Counted from the stretch's first letter, positions 1 to 6,546 are shown. The stretch is 15,475 nt of DNA from an uncultured Microbacterium sp. (GCF_937927635.1 NZ_CALBRW010000038.1:1-15475); one strand, 5' to 3'. Notes: generated by a model not told the origin, from the sequence alone. Numbers and translations are program-made.

Positions 1-15
1 CCTGCGGATGGGGTG

Positions 16-209
16 CCCGGCGCTGCGCGCCGTGCTCCGGGTGGGCGGCAAGCCGCCCACGGGCCACGCAGGTCGGCCGCTGCGCGCCCTCCCCGAAGGG
101 GCTGAGCAGGTGCCTCACACCCGTCTCAGAGAGGGCTGGGCTGGTGAGCGCGGAAGGGGTTGGGCGAGCCGCGGTAAGGGGCTCGCCGAGCCTCCCGGCG
201 CTGCGCGCC
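16..209. repeat. Short repeat CCCGGCGCTGCGCGCC, two exact copies plus partial copies
   Basis: The 16-mer CCCGGCGCTGCGCGCC occurs at 16-31 and 194-209. A shortened form CCGCTGCGCGCC lies at 77-88, and GCGCTGCGCGC lies at 5484-5494 just upstream of promoter L8. The core GGCGC-TGC-GCGCC is itself a small hairpin. All copies lie in non-coding DNA. In DNA this GC-rich, chance recurrence is possible. Confidence 0.45.
41..60. repeat. Perfect 9-bp inverted repeat
   Basis: GTGGGCGGC and GCCGCCCAC are separated by AA. It could be a terminator for a gene left of the window, but there is no T-tract. Confidence 0.4.
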
Positions 210-367
210 CGTTGCGGCCTCCTCCGGGCGTCGAGCTCGAAGCCGGCCCCCGCCGGCCCCTGATGCCTGGCGGCGCCGATTCCGGCGCTCTGAGGGGCTC
301 TCGCGGGCTGCTGGGGGGGTGGTGCGGAGCGTGGTTCCGGGACCGCTGCGCGGCCCCCTGGCTCCCG

Positions 368-418
368 TGGTCAGTGTCCGACCCTGCCTCTAGTGTTTCA
401 GGTGTCAGATACACAACA
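368..418 (+). promoter_or_regulatory. Promoter/leader module L1
   Basis: -35 TGGTCA (368-373), 17-bp spacer, -10 TAGTGT (391-396), invariant TGTCAGATACACAAC at 403-417. The left half is diverged (TTCAGG instead of TGTGTA), so the full palindrome is lost while the right half is intact. The upstream TGTC box starts at 375, 28 bp before the invariant element. GGGAGGA (422-428) and the ATG at 434 follow. Predicted transcription start is near 404. Confidence 0.8.
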
Positions 419-433
419 CAAGGGAGGACAGCA

Positions 434-871
434 ATGTCTACGTGGAACGTCATCACGATCACCGAGGCCCCGGAACTGACGGAGAAGCGACTGCGGAAGG
501 CGATCACCCGGGCGGGGCTCGACATGATGGATCAGGTCGTGGATCGCGACGGTGAGGGGTGGCAGATCACCGGGCACTCGAAGTACGAGGCCGAGGGGAT
601 CTACGACCTGGCGAAGGACATCACCCGCCGTCACCCGGGATCGCGCGCCGAGGTCTTGCAGGAGTGGGACACCCGCGATGCCGACGAGGCGGGGCAGAGC
701 CTCGACGTGTACGTGGGCGGCGAGTACCAGGCCGCGCGCGCTCGCGTGTCCGGGCTGGTGCCCACGGATCTCGCGGCGAGCATTGCGGCGGTGCGCGCTG
801 CGCTCGGAGGCGGTGGGGATCTCGCGGCCGCGGCGCTGTGGCTGGTCAACGGCCTCGACGGCACCCGGTAG
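434..871 (+). CDS. Hypothetical 145-aa protein, first gene of the leader-regulon array
   Basis: I do not recognise a family. The ATG at 434 is chosen because GGGAGGA sits 5 nt upstream and it lies about 30 nt after the predicted transcription start of L1; the frame stays open upstream only through hairpin-rich non-coding DNA. The protein is soluble, with no signal or membrane segment. Residues 1-90 look like an alternating helix/strand domain (WNVITITEAPEL at the start, then a helical stretch with ITRAGLDMMDQVVDRDGEGWQI in separated pieces). The C-terminal third is rich in Ala/Leu and helical. The next module, L2, begins about 35 bp after the stop, so this is a one-gene unit. The small size and the context suggest an accessory protein of a mobile element. 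Confidence 0.8.
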   Translation: MSTWNVITITEAPELTEKRLRKAITRAGLDMMDQVVDRDGEGWQITGHSKYEAEGIYDLAKDITRRHPGSRAEVLQEWDTRDADEAGQSLDVYVGGEYQAARARVSGLVPTDLAASIAAVRAALGGGGDLAAAALWLVNGLDGTR

Positions 872-906
872 AGGCCCCGCCGCCAGCGCATCTATCGGCA
901 GCGGCC

Positions 907-957
907 CGCCCAATGTCCGAGCCCCCTCCTAATGTTGTGTGTGTCAGATACACAACA
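907..957 (+). promoter_or_regulatory. Promoter/leader module L2
   Basis: -35-like CGCCCA (907-912), 17-bp spacer starting ATGTCCGA, -10 TAATGT (930-935), invariant TGTCAGATACACAAC at 942-956. The left arm TGTTGTGTGT has one mismatch to a perfect palindrome. AGGAGG (965-970) and the ATG at 976 follow. Confidence 0.85.
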
Positions 958-975
958 TGTCTTTAGGAGGACATC

Positions 976-1473
976 ATGGGAATGGACGTCTACGGCAAGA
1001 ACGCCACCGCCGAGGTCGGGGGCTACTTCCGCAACAACGTCTGGTGGTGGCGGCCCCTCGCCGAGTTCGTGACGGCGACGTACCCGGACCTCACCGCTGG
1101 ATGCACCTACTGGCACAGCAACGACGGTGACGGGCTCGACGCGGCCGCGTCCGTGGCCCTGGCCGACGCGCTGGACCGTGACCTCGCCAACGGGCGTGTG
1201 ACGGCCTACGCCGATCAGTACGCCGCCGAGCAGAGCGCGTTGCCGGACAGTGAGTGCGACCTGTGCCAGGGGACGGGGCTGCGCACCGACGCCATCGGCC
1301 GGGAGTACGGCTACGACAAGCCGCGCGACCCCGACACGGGCAAGGGCGGATGCAACGGCTGCGCCGGCACCGGCCGCCGCGAGCACTTCGGTAAGTCCTA
1401 CCCGTTCGACGTGGAGAACGTGCGCGAGTTCGCGGCGTTCCTGCGCCACTGCGGAGGGTTCGAGATCTGCTGA
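976..1473 (+). CDS. MGMDVYGKN-type protein with DnaJ-like zinc finger (165 aa)
   Basis: The N-terminus MGMDVYGKN...GYFRNNVWWWRPL (residues 1-28) is, as I recall, typical of a small conserved family found in tailed phages and plasmids whose function is unknown. Two CxxCxGxG motifs, CDLCQGTG (94-101) and CNGCAGTG (126-133), form a DnaJ-type zinc-finger pair, which in that family binds zinc and unfolded protein or nucleic-acid partners. No J-domain (HPD) is present, so it is not a chaperone co-factor of the classical kind. The start is set by AGGAGG 5 nt before the ATG and by leader L2. A perfect 12-bp terminator stem begins 12 bp after the stop, making it a closed single-gene unit. The specific role is not known. 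Confidence 0.88.
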   Translation: MGMDVYGKNATAEVGGYFRNNVWWWRPLAEFVTATYPDLTAGCTYWHSNDGDGLDAAASVALADALDRDLANGRVTAYADQYAAEQSALPDSECDLCQGTGLRTDAIGREYGYDKPRDPDTGKGGCNGCAGTGRREHFGKSYPFDVENVREFAAFLRHCGGFEIC

Positions 1474-1485
1474 TCTCCCCCACCT

Positions 1486-1520
1486 GAGCGCCCCGCCCAG
1501 CACGAGCAGGCGGGGCGCTC
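1486..1520 (+). terminator. Hairpin terminator (12-bp perfect stem)
   Basis: GAGCGCCCCGCC (1486-1497) pairs with GGCGGGGCGCTC (1509-1520) across an 11-nt loop. There is no T-tract, as is common in high-GC actinobacteria. The same stem sequence recurs at 2153-2186. Confidence 0.8.
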
Positions 1521-1528
1521 CCGTGTCC

Positions 1529-1579
1529 GCGCCAATGTCGGAGGCTACGCCTAATGTTGTGTGTGTCAGATACACAACA
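1529..1579 (+). promoter_or_regulatory. Promoter/leader module L3
   Basis: -35-like GCGCCA (1529-1534), 17-bp spacer starting ATGTCGGA, -10 TAATGT (1552-1557), invariant TGTCAGATACACAAC at 1564-1578. The left arm has the same single A-to-G change as L2. It starts 9 bp after the preceding terminator. Confidence 0.85.
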
Positions 1580-1592
1580 TATGGAGGATGCG

Positions 1593-2147
1593 ATGAGCAC
1601 CACGACGACGGACACGGCAGCGGAGATCCTGGCGAACTTCGAGCAGAGCTTCGGGGCGATCTTCGACCGGATCGGCTGGGCCGAGGACGAGATCGCGCAG
1701 GCGGCGAGCCGGCACCCCGAGCGGGCAGACGAGATCTATCACTCGTTCTCACTGCTCAGCGGTGGCGACGCCGCCGAGCGGATGAGCGTAGAGGCGGTCT
1801 ATCGGGCGCACGCGCGCGAGATTCTCGAGAGGGTCGCGGCCGGGCAGGACACCCGCCCGGGCACCGCTGTAGAGGTCGTGATCGGCCTGCTGGCGGCCGC
1901 GGAGCGCGCCCCGCTCTCGCACGAGGGGTTCGGGCTGTGCGCGCGCCTGTGGGCCGTTGCGGGCCTGCCGGATCACGACGGGTTCGCCGGGAAGCTGGAA
2001 CACATCGAGGCGCTGCACGCCTCGCGCATCGACGCCGAGGAAGCCGACGCCCGCCGCGCGTGCCGGGACGACGCCCGCAAGCTCGGGCGCATCGGGTGCG
2101 ACGGCTGGCACCACGGCCAGCAGGTGCCCTGCTCCTACGCCGCGTGA
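1593..2147 (+). CDS. Hypothetical 184-aa acidic helical protein
   Basis: No family recognised. It appears all-helical and acidic (for example ANFEQSFGAIFDRIGWAEDE near residues 14-33), with a His/Cys-containing tail CDGWHHGQQVPCSYAA at the C-terminus that might bind metal. There is no signal or membrane segment. The start at 1593 has GGAGG (1583-1587) 5 nt upstream; an in-frame ATG at 1581 exists, but its codons would overlap that ribosome site, so it is less likely. It is a single-gene unit between L3 and the 13-bp terminator at 2153. Confidence 0.82.
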   Translation: MSTTTTDTAAEILANFEQSFGAIFDRIGWAEDEIAQAASRHPERADEIYHSFSLLSGGDAAERMSVEAVYRAHAREILERVAAGQDTRPGTAVEVVIGLLAAAERAPLSHEGFGLCARLWAVAGLPDHDGFAGKLEHIEALHASRIDAEEADARRACRDDARKLGRIGCDGWHHGQQVPCSYAA

Positions 2148-2152
2148 GCGGC

Positions 2153-2186
2153 GAGCGCCCCGCCGATCCGATCCGGCGGGGCGCTC
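2153..2186 (+). terminator. Hairpin terminator (13-bp perfect stem)
   Basis: GAGCGCCCCGCCG (2153-2165) pairs with CGGCGGGGCGCTC (2174-2186) across an 8-nt loop. Its stem is nearly identical to the one at 1486-1520 although the loops differ. Confidence 0.82.
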
Positions 2187-2195
2187 CATCGGGCC

Positions 2196-2246
2196 GGTTC
2201 CATGTCGGACCCCACCCGTAGAGTTATCAGTGTCAGATACACAACA
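2196..2246 (+). promoter_or_regulatory. Promoter/leader module L4
   Basis: -35-like GGTTCC (2196-2201), 17-bp spacer starting ATGTCGGA, -10 TAGAGT (2219-2224), invariant TGTCAGATACACAAC at 2231-2245. The left arm is diverged (TTATCAG), like L1. The shortest leader of the set: AAGGAGGAG and the ATG at 2259 follow. Confidence 0.8.
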
Positions 2247-2258
2247 TAAGGAGGAGAC

Positions 2259-2600
2259 ATGGCAACTGTCACCGTCGAGATCGACCGCGAGGTCATCACC
2301 GAGGCCGCGCAGATGGTCGGCTACTGGAACTCGGAAGAAGTGCTCAACCGGATCAACATGGGCGAGGGGTTCACCCTGGCCGCGCTGTTCGACGCGCTGC
2401 ACGAGCACGCCACCGCCGACCACATCATTCGCGAGGTCTGGGAGGGCGAAACCGAGGGCGACCGCGACCCGCTCCCCTGGGCCAACGGGCACGGCTCCCG
2501 GCTCAGCGACGAGGAGTACCGAGCCCGCGCCGAGGATCTCGCCCACAACGAAGGCGACGAGCGATTCCGCTTCGCCCCGCGCCGATCGTGGGACGACTAG
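2259..2600 (+). CDS. Hypothetical 113-aa acidic protein
   Basis: No family recognised. It is short and strongly acidic, with an N-terminal strand (ATVTVEIDREVI, residues 2-13) followed by helices and a polar C-terminus (EYRARAEDLAHNEGDERF). It lacks Cys and any membrane segment. The acidic character is compatible with a DNA-mimic or protein-binding role, but nothing specific shows it. The ATG at 2259 follows AAGGAGG at 7 nt. It is a single-gene unit from L4 to the hairpin at 2617. Confidence 0.82.
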   Translation: MATVTVEIDREVITEAAQMVGYWNSEEVLNRINMGEGFTLAALFDALHEHATADHIIREVWEGETEGDRDPLPWANGHGSRLSDEEYRARAEDLAHNEGDERFRFAPRRSWDD

Positions 2601-2616
2601 CGGCCCGCCGCTGAAC

Positions 2617-2652
2617 GGATGCCCCGCCGGAACGGACACCGGCGGGGCGTCC
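2617..2652 (+). terminator. Hairpin terminator (14 pairs, one G-U)
   Basis: GGATGCCCCGCCGG (2617-2630) pairs with CCGGCGGGGCGTCC (2639-2652) across an 8-nt loop. It shares the GCCCCGCC core of the two previous terminators. Confidence 0.8.
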
Positions 2653-2692
2653 GCACGTTTCGGCAGCTACCTGCGGCGAGCGCCGTTCGGGG

Positions 2693-2743
2693 TTGCCAAT
2701 GTCCCCCGCATTGACTAGTGTTGTGTATGTCAGATACACAACA
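2693..2743 (+). promoter_or_regulatory. Promoter/leader module L5 (canonical)
   Basis: -35 TTGCCA (2693-2698), 17-bp spacer starting ATGTC, -10 TAGTGT (2716-2721), perfect palindrome of 10-bp arms TGTTGTGTAT/ATACACAACA (2719-2743) around GTCAG, invariant element at 2728-2742. AGGAGG and the ATG at 2760 follow. Confidence 0.9.
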
Positions 2744-2759
2744 CGTCTAGGAGGACGAG

Positions 2760-3764
2760 ATGACCACCATTCACAAGGCAACCGGAGCCGGCGACTTCCT
2801 CACGGCAGTCCCGGCGATGCTGGGATACCGCCCGAGCGAGTCGGTCGTCGCGGTGCCGTTTGCGGGCACTCGCACGATCGGTGCGATGCGCTTCGATGTT
2901 CCGGCCGCCGAGAACGCCGGATCGTTCGCGGCGGTGGCGATGGGCCTGCTGGTCAAGGTCGAGAACGCGACCGGCTTCGCCCTGATCGTCTACGGCGAGC
3001 GCGAGCAGGCCGAGGCGATCGGTTCGGCGATGACCACGCAGGCCGACATGTGCGGGATGCAGGTGATCGACCGGCTGTACGTCGCCGGGGATGCCTGGGG
3101 TCGAATCGGCGAGGACGGGACCGAGGCTCTGCCGGAGACTCCCGCGCACCTGGCGGCGATGCTGACCGCTTCGGACCAGCGCGCCGGGGCGGCGCTCCCC
3201 GCCGTGGACGAGGCGCTGGCGGCGCAGGTCGCGGAGGCTCTGCCGACCGACCTGCCGGTGGCGCTGGCGATGGCGGGCGGCGATCTGCTGGACGCGATCG
3301 AGCAGGCGCTGTCCTGGGATGGGTCGGACCTCGACGCGGGCGCGGTGGCGCTGCTGTCGGCGATGCTGAACCGGCCCGCAACGCGCGATATCGCCCTGGT
3401 GCAGTGGTCGCACGGCTTCGCCGCCGGTGAGAGCGCGCTGGACGCGCAGATCGGGTGGGAGCAGGGCGAGGAGTACCCGGCGCACCTGGCGCGGGTCATG
3501 TGGGGTGAGGGACCGCGCCCGGACGCGAAGCGCCTGGACGCCGCTCTGACGGCCTGCCGGTACGTCGCGGCCCTCTCGCCTGAGGATGCGCCGGTGGGGC
3601 CGCTGGCGGCCGCTGCGTGGCTGTCCTGGGCACTGGGACGCTCCACCCACGCCGACGCCTACGCGCGTCGCGCGCTGGCGATCGACTCCGAGCACGGACT
3701 GTCGCAGATCGTGCGGACGTTCGTGGACGCCGGTCACCTGCCCGAGTTCGCGTTCTCGCGCTGA
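2760..3764 (+). CDS. DUF4192 domain-containing protein (334 aa)
   Basis: Recognised from its N-terminal pattern: GDFLTAVPAMLGYRPSESVV (residues about 11-30), then a strand-turn-strand section and GLLVKVENATGFALIVYGER, which match the actinobacterial DUF4192 family. The family has no established biochemical function; it is common on actinobacterial chromosomes and plasmids. The C-terminal part (about 225-334) is helical and repeat-like, with ALDAALTACRYVAALSPED and AAAAWLSWALGRSTHADAYA, resembling a tetratricopeptide-type pair. The length is near-typical and the protein looks intact. The ATG at 2760 follows AGGAGGACGAG. It is first in a probable two-gene unit: the next gene has no leader module and begins 55 bp downstream, with a hairpin between. 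Confidence 0.85.
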   Translation: MTTIHKATGAGDFLTAVPAMLGYRPSESVVAVPFAGTRTIGAMRFDVPAAENAGSFAAVAMGLLVKVENATGFALIVYGEREQAEAIGSAMTTQADMCGMQVIDRLYVAGDAWGRIGEDGTEALPETPAHLAAMLTASDQRAGAALPAVDEALAAQVAEALPTDLPVALAMAGGDLLDAIEQALSWDGSDLDAGAVALLSAMLNRPATRDIALVQWSHGFAAGESALDAQIGWEQGEEYPAHLARVMWGEGPRPDAKRLDAALTACRYVAALSPEDAPVGPLAAAAWLSWALGRSTHADAYARRALAIDSEHGLSQIVRTFVDAGHLPEFAFSR

Positions 3765-3772
3765 CCTGACCG

Positions 3773-3797
3773 CCGCACCCTCCCCGGGAGGGTGCGG
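3773..3797 (+). terminator. Intra-operon inverted repeat, attenuator or partial terminator
   Basis: CCGCACCCTCCC (3773-3784) and GGGAGGGTGCGG (3786-3797) are perfect 12-nt arms separated by one base, so the real loop must open a few inner pairs. It lies between the DUF4192 gene and a gene without its own promoter module, so it probably lets some transcripts through or protects a processed 3' end. Confidence 0.6.
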
Positions 3798-3819
3798 CCC
3801 GGACCTCACGGAGGACACC

Positions 3820-4347
3820 ATGACCGACCAGCTGACGCCCGCCGAGGGCATCACCGTGACCCACTACCGAGGCCAGCGCGACGGCGTGCCGGTGGTGCAG
3901 ATCGACACCGCGCAGGATGCCGGATGGCTGCGCGTGAACCTCAACGACGGGCCGCCCCTGTATGACGGCGACCCCGAGCGGCACGACGCGCCCGGAGCGT
4001 TTCGCGGGCCATCCGCGCCCGACTCGATCCTGGTGCAGGGCGCGCCCGAGTCCGCGCAGCAGATCGCGGATGCCGTGATCGCCGCCGGGTACGGCGACGC
4101 CGAAACGTTCGCCCTCGCGCTGACCGCGCAGCCGATCGACGCCCACAGTGTGCGCGCCCTCATGGCAAAAGCCGCACGCGCAGCGTTCGGCACCCTCACC
4201 ATGCAAGTCCGCGACGTCCGCGAGGGCATCACGAGCCTGAACGCGGCAGCCGAGGGAGGCAGCAACGACGCCGAGCTCGAGGCCGCGCACAACATGATGA
4301 ACGCCGCCGCGTGGCTGGCCGACAGCGTGGATAGCGGCATGCGCTAA
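3820..4347 (+). CDS. Hypothetical 175-aa protein, second gene of the DUF4192 unit
   Basis: No family named. The N-terminal half is beta-rich with Gly-Asp turns (VVQIDTAQDAGWLRVNLNDG, then LYDGDPE, residues about 25-55), and the C-terminal half is helical with MQVRDVREGITSLNAAAEGG. An ATG preceded by CGGAGGACACC defines the start. It lacks the leader module, so it is most likely co-transcribed with the DUF4192 gene or expressed from an unseen promoter. A 14-bp terminator hairpin begins 3 nt after the stop codon. Confidence 0.8.
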   Translation: MTDQLTPAEGITVTHYRGQRDGVPVVQIDTAQDAGWLRVNLNDGPPLYDGDPERHDAPGAFRGPSAPDSILVQGAPESAQQIADAVIAAGYGDAETFALALTAQPIDAHSVRALMAKAARAAFGTLTMQVRDVREGITSLNAAAEGGSNDAELEAAHNMMNAAAWLADSVDSGMR

Positions 4348-4349
4348 CA

Positions 4350-4390
4350 CTCGCGCGGGCACCCTGCATCGACAGCGGTGCCCGCGCGAG
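4350..4390 (+). terminator. Hairpin terminator (14-bp perfect stem)
   Basis: CTCGCGCGGGCACC (4350-4363) pairs with GGTGCCCGCGCGAG (4377-4390) across a 13-nt loop, immediately after the stop codon and 9 bp before the -35 of L6. Confidence 0.85.
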
Positions 4391-4398
4391 ACCGAGGG

Positions 4399-4449
4399 TT
4401 GCGAATGTCCGACCCCCCTACTAGTGTTGTGTATGTCAGATACACAACA
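4399..4449 (+). promoter_or_regulatory. Promoter/leader module L6 (canonical)
   Basis: -35 TTGCGA (4399-4404), 17-bp spacer starting ATGTCCGA, -10 TAGTGT (4422-4427), perfect 10-bp-arm palindrome 4425-4449, invariant element 4434-4448. GGGAGGA and the ATG at 4468 follow. Confidence 0.9.
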
Positions 4450-4467
4450 CGTTCAAGGGAGGACGAT

Positions 4468-4974
4468 ATGACTGACATCATGACCGCCCCGACCAGCGGG
4501 ATCGCGGAGGGTCCGCTGACCTTCCCCGGCACCCCGCCGGTCACCGACCGCCGCGGCGCTTTCGCGGGCGAGCTCGCTCGAGCTCACGATGAGCTCGAGC
4601 TGGCGCGCGCGAAGGTCGCAGAGCGCGAGCGGGAGATTGAGCGGCTGCGCACCGCGCAGATCACCGACGGGTCGGACCCCCGGCTGATCGACTTCTGGGA
4701 GAAGGCAGGCCGGATCGCCGATCACGCCGACTTCTGCCAGGAGTACGACCGACTCGCCGAGGCGATGAACGGAACGCCCCGATGCCGCGACTGGGAAGTG
4801 GAGGCCGAGGTCACCGTGACCGTCCGGGTCACCTACTCCACCAGTGCGACCACCGAGGACGACGCTGACGAGAACGCCCGCGAGGGCATCGACTTCGATG
4901 ACGTGCTCGCGGCGTACCGCGCCAACGGGCACGAGAGCTTCGACGTCGAGATCGTCAGCACCGAGCGGGCCTAA
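4468..4974 (+). CDS. Hypothetical 168-aa protein with central coiled coil
   Basis: Residues about 33-65 (ELARAHDELELARAKVAERE, then REIERLRTAQ) are a predicted coiled coil, suggesting a dimer. A middle segment RLIDFWEKAGRIADHADFCQ is followed by a strongly beta section WEVEAEVTVTVRVTYST (about 110-127) and an acidic end. The order coiled coil, short helical segment, beta strand recurs in small phage and plasmid proteins, as far as I recall, but no function is known. GGGAGGACGAT lies just before the ATG. It is a single-gene unit from L6 to the 12-bp hairpin at 4980. Confidence 0.82.
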   Translation: MTDIMTAPTSGIAEGPLTFPGTPPVTDRRGAFAGELARAHDELELARAKVAEREREIERLRTAQITDGSDPRLIDFWEKAGRIADHADFCQEYDRLAEAMNGTPRCRDWEVEAEVTVTVRVTYSTSATTEDDADENAREGIDFDDVLAAYRANGHESFDVEIVSTERA

Positions 4975-4979
4975 CCCGC

Positions 4980-5009
4980 CCCTGGCGGGGCCACAGCGCC
5001 CCGCCAGGG
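4980..5009 (+). terminator. Hairpin terminator (12-bp perfect stem)
   Basis: CCCTGGCGGGGC (4980-4991) pairs with GCCCCGCCAGGG (4998-5009), 6-nt loop, 5 bp after the stop. Confidence 0.82.
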
Positions 5010-5117
5010 CCACCGGAACACACGCGCGAGCGGAACCACCCGGCCACCCGGCAGTACCCCATGTCCGGGAAGGTCGCCGACGCCGGCCTATATGAGCAGC
5101 ACCCCTATCCCGGTGTC

Positions 5118-5168
5118 TCGCCAATGTCGGCGACGAGCGCTATTGTTGTGTATGTCAGATACACAACA
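5118..5168 (+). promoter_or_regulatory. Promoter/leader module L7
   Basis: -35-like TCGCCA (5118-5123), 17-bp spacer starting ATGTCGG, -10 TATTGT (5141-5146), perfect palindrome 5144-5168, invariant element 5153-5167. AGGAGGA and the ATG at 5188 follow. The ~100 bp between the terminator at 5009 and this module holds no gene I can support. Confidence 0.88.
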
Positions 5169-5187
5169 CAGTCACTAGGAGGAACCC

Positions 5188-5403
5188 ATGACCACCACCC
5201 AGGTCGCCTACGAAACGATCTCCACCCGGATCTACGACAGCGAAGAGGGCTACTCGGCCAGCAACAACAACATGGCCTACCGGGCACAGGATCTCGAAGA
5301 CTACGGACGCCGCGGCTTCGCCCTGATCTCGACCGTCACCGCCCCCACCCACGACGGAACCCTGATCATCGACACCCTCGCCCGCACCGCCGAGGCCGAA
5401 TAG
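5188..5403 (+). CDS. Hypothetical 71-aa small protein
   Basis: No family recognised. The sequence is polar with several Tyr and Asn (a run of three Asn near residue 29, YSASNNNMAYRAQDLEDYGR) and a C-terminal beta-like stretch (GFALISTVTAPTHDGTLIID). It may be a single compact alpha/beta fold. Support comes from an optimal AGGAGGA ribosome site 6 nt before the ATG and from leader L7; the overlapping open frames on the other strand lack these signals. One-gene unit. Confidence 0.8.
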   Translation: MTTTQVAYETISTRIYDSEEGYSASNNNMAYRAQDLEDYGRRGFALISTVTAPTHDGTLIIDTLARTAEAE

Positions 5404-5410
5404 GAAAGAT

Positions 5411-5440
5411 GGGCGCTCGTCGCCACCCCGGCGGGCGCCC
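5411..5440 (+). terminator. Imperfect hairpin after the 71-aa gene
   Basis: GGGCGC (5411-5416) pairs with GCGCCC (5435-5440), with an inner CGCC/GGCG helix. It is weaker than the other terminators of the array. Confidence 0.5.
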
Positions 5441-5453
5441 GCCCTCTGCGCTC

Positions 5454-5479
5454 GATTTCGAGCGTGCGCCCTCGAAATC
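5454..5479. repeat. Perfect 9-bp inverted repeat upstream of L8
   Basis: GATTTCGAG (5454-5462) and CTCGAAATC (5471-5479) flank an 8-nt loop, 16 bp upstream of the L8 -35. It is less GC-rich than the terminators and could be a second terminator or a protein-binding site. Confidence 0.5.
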
Positions 5480-5494
5480 TCCCGCGCTGCGCGC

Positions 5495-5545
5495 TTCCCA
5501 TCCCGCATCTGATCTGCTAGTGTTGTGTATGTCAGATACACAACA
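5495..5545 (+). promoter_or_regulatory. Promoter/leader module L8
   Basis: -35 TTCCCA (5495-5500), 17-bp spacer without the TGTC box, -10 TAGTGT (5518-5523), perfect palindrome 5521-5545, invariant element 5530-5544. GGGAGGA and the ATG at 5562 follow. Confidence 0.88.
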
Positions 5546-5561
5546 CGTTCGGGAGGACCAC

Positions 5562-6488
5562 ATGAACACCACACTCACCACCGCCACCGCCCTCGAGGCC
5601 CGCGCCGCCTGGTCGACCATCACGGAGCCCGGCGACACCACCGCCGGCACCCTCACCCGCCACGCCGGCCACACCGCCGCGCTCGAGGCGCTCATCGCGG
5701 GCCGCGACGCCCTCCTCGCCGCACTCGCCGCAGCAGACATCGACGTCGACGAGGCCACACAAGCCGCCGCCCGCTGGCTGCCCCGCCACAACGCCCGCCT
5801 CATCGACCAGGCGCTCGAGACCGCCGCCCGCCACGGCATCACCCTGATCGACCCGGCCACCATCCCCGGCCTGAGCGACCTCGGCGACGCCGCTCCGCAC
5901 ATCATCTGGGCGCGTGGCACCCTCGCCCCGCTCACCCGCGACCTGCCCGAACGGATCGCTGTGATCGGCGCTCGCGCAGCCACCAGCTACGGAGAGCACG
6001 TGACTGCCGAGATCGCCGCCGACCTCGCCCGTCGCGGCATCGTCATCGTCAGCGGAGCCGCCTACGGCATCGACGCCGCCGCACACCGCGCAGCCCTCGC
6101 CGCGGGCGGGTCCACCATCGCCTGGCTCGCCGGTGGGGCCGACCGCCCCTACCCCGCGGGGAACAGCGAGCTGATCGCCCGGATCGCCGACCGCGGCGGC
6201 GTGGTCGCCAGTGAGGTCGCCCCCGGCTCCGCACCCACCCGCTGGCGCTTCCTCGCTCGCAACCGACTGATCGCCGCGACCACCGCCGCGACGGTCGTCG
6301 TCGAGGCCGGCGTGCGATCCGGGTCGCTCACCACCGCCCACCACGCCGCTGCCCTCGGTCGCACGGTCGGCGCCGTCCCCGGCCCGGTCACGTCCGCCAC
6401 ATCCACCGGATGCCACCGCCTCATCCGCGAGGCCGACGCCCACCTGGTCACCAGCGCCGACGAGGCCTACGAACTGCTCGGTCACTGA
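5562..6488 (+). CDS. dprA-like: DNA-processing protein DprA-like (Smf family), 308 aa
   Basis: DprA binds single-stranded DNA in the cytoplasm and, in transformable bacteria, loads RecA onto it. The Rossmann-like domain is complete: VIGAR (134-138), VSGAAYGIDAAAH (163-175), ARNRLIAA (232-239), EAGVRSGSLTTA (248-259) and VPGPVTSATSTGCHRLI (272-288). The N-terminal ~110 residues are helical and differ from a clear SAM domain, so it may be a diverged element-borne form; the C-terminal winged-helix of some family members is absent or very short. The ATG at 5562 follows GGGAGGACCAC, and the frame upstream is only leader L8. It is co-regulated with small unknown genes rather than with topA, as in a chromosomal dprA locus. 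On a mobile element it may protect or anneal incoming single strands; that role is inference. Confidence 0.92.
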   Translation: MNTTLTTATALEARAAWSTITEPGDTTAGTLTRHAGHTAALEALIAGRDALLAALAAADIDVDEATQAAARWLPRHNARLIDQALETAARHGITLIDPATIPGLSDLGDAAPHIIWARGTLAPLTRDLPERIAVIGARAATSYGEHVTAEIAADLARRGIVIVSGAAYGIDAAAHRAALAAGGSTIAWLAGGADRPYPAGNSELIARIADRGGVVASEVAPGSAPTRWRFLARNRLIAATTAATVVVEAGVRSGSLTTAHHAAALGRTVGAVPGPVTSATSTGCHRLIREADAHLVTSADEAYELLGH

Positions 6489-6493
6489 GGCCC

Positions 6494-6522
6494 GCGGGGG
6501 CCAGCCACCCGCCGGCCCCCGC
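6494..6522 (+). terminator. Hairpin after the dprA-like gene
   Basis: GCGGGGGCC (6494-6502) pairs with GGCCCCCGC (6514-6522), 11-nt loop. It lies before a gene with no leader module, so read-through or attenuation is likely. Confidence 0.7.
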
Positions 6523-6546
6523 ACCACAGCCCGGAGAGGACACCCA

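Larger units (their letters stand above)
1..366. other. Non-coding, hairpin-rich GC-rich stretch
   Basis: No convincing gene is seen. The reading frame is open from base 8 into the first gene, but this part lacks a ribosome site, is low in complexity and is interrupted by hairpins and by promoter L1. It holds a perfect 9-bp inverted repeat (41-49/52-60), a 16-bp direct repeat (16-31 and 194-209) and a CCCC/GGGG mini-hairpin near 91-101. It may be the downstream region of a gene lying left of the window. Confidence 0.6.

Noticed and set aside
8..433. N-terminal extension of the first gene (start at base 8)
   Set aside because: It has no ribosome site, crosses promoter L1 and hairpins, and is low in complexity; the ATG at 434 with GGGAGGA is far better.
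115..913. Long open frames on the minus strand opposite the first gene
   Set aside because: High-GC shadow frames. They cross the leader module and lack ribosome sites or recognisable domains.
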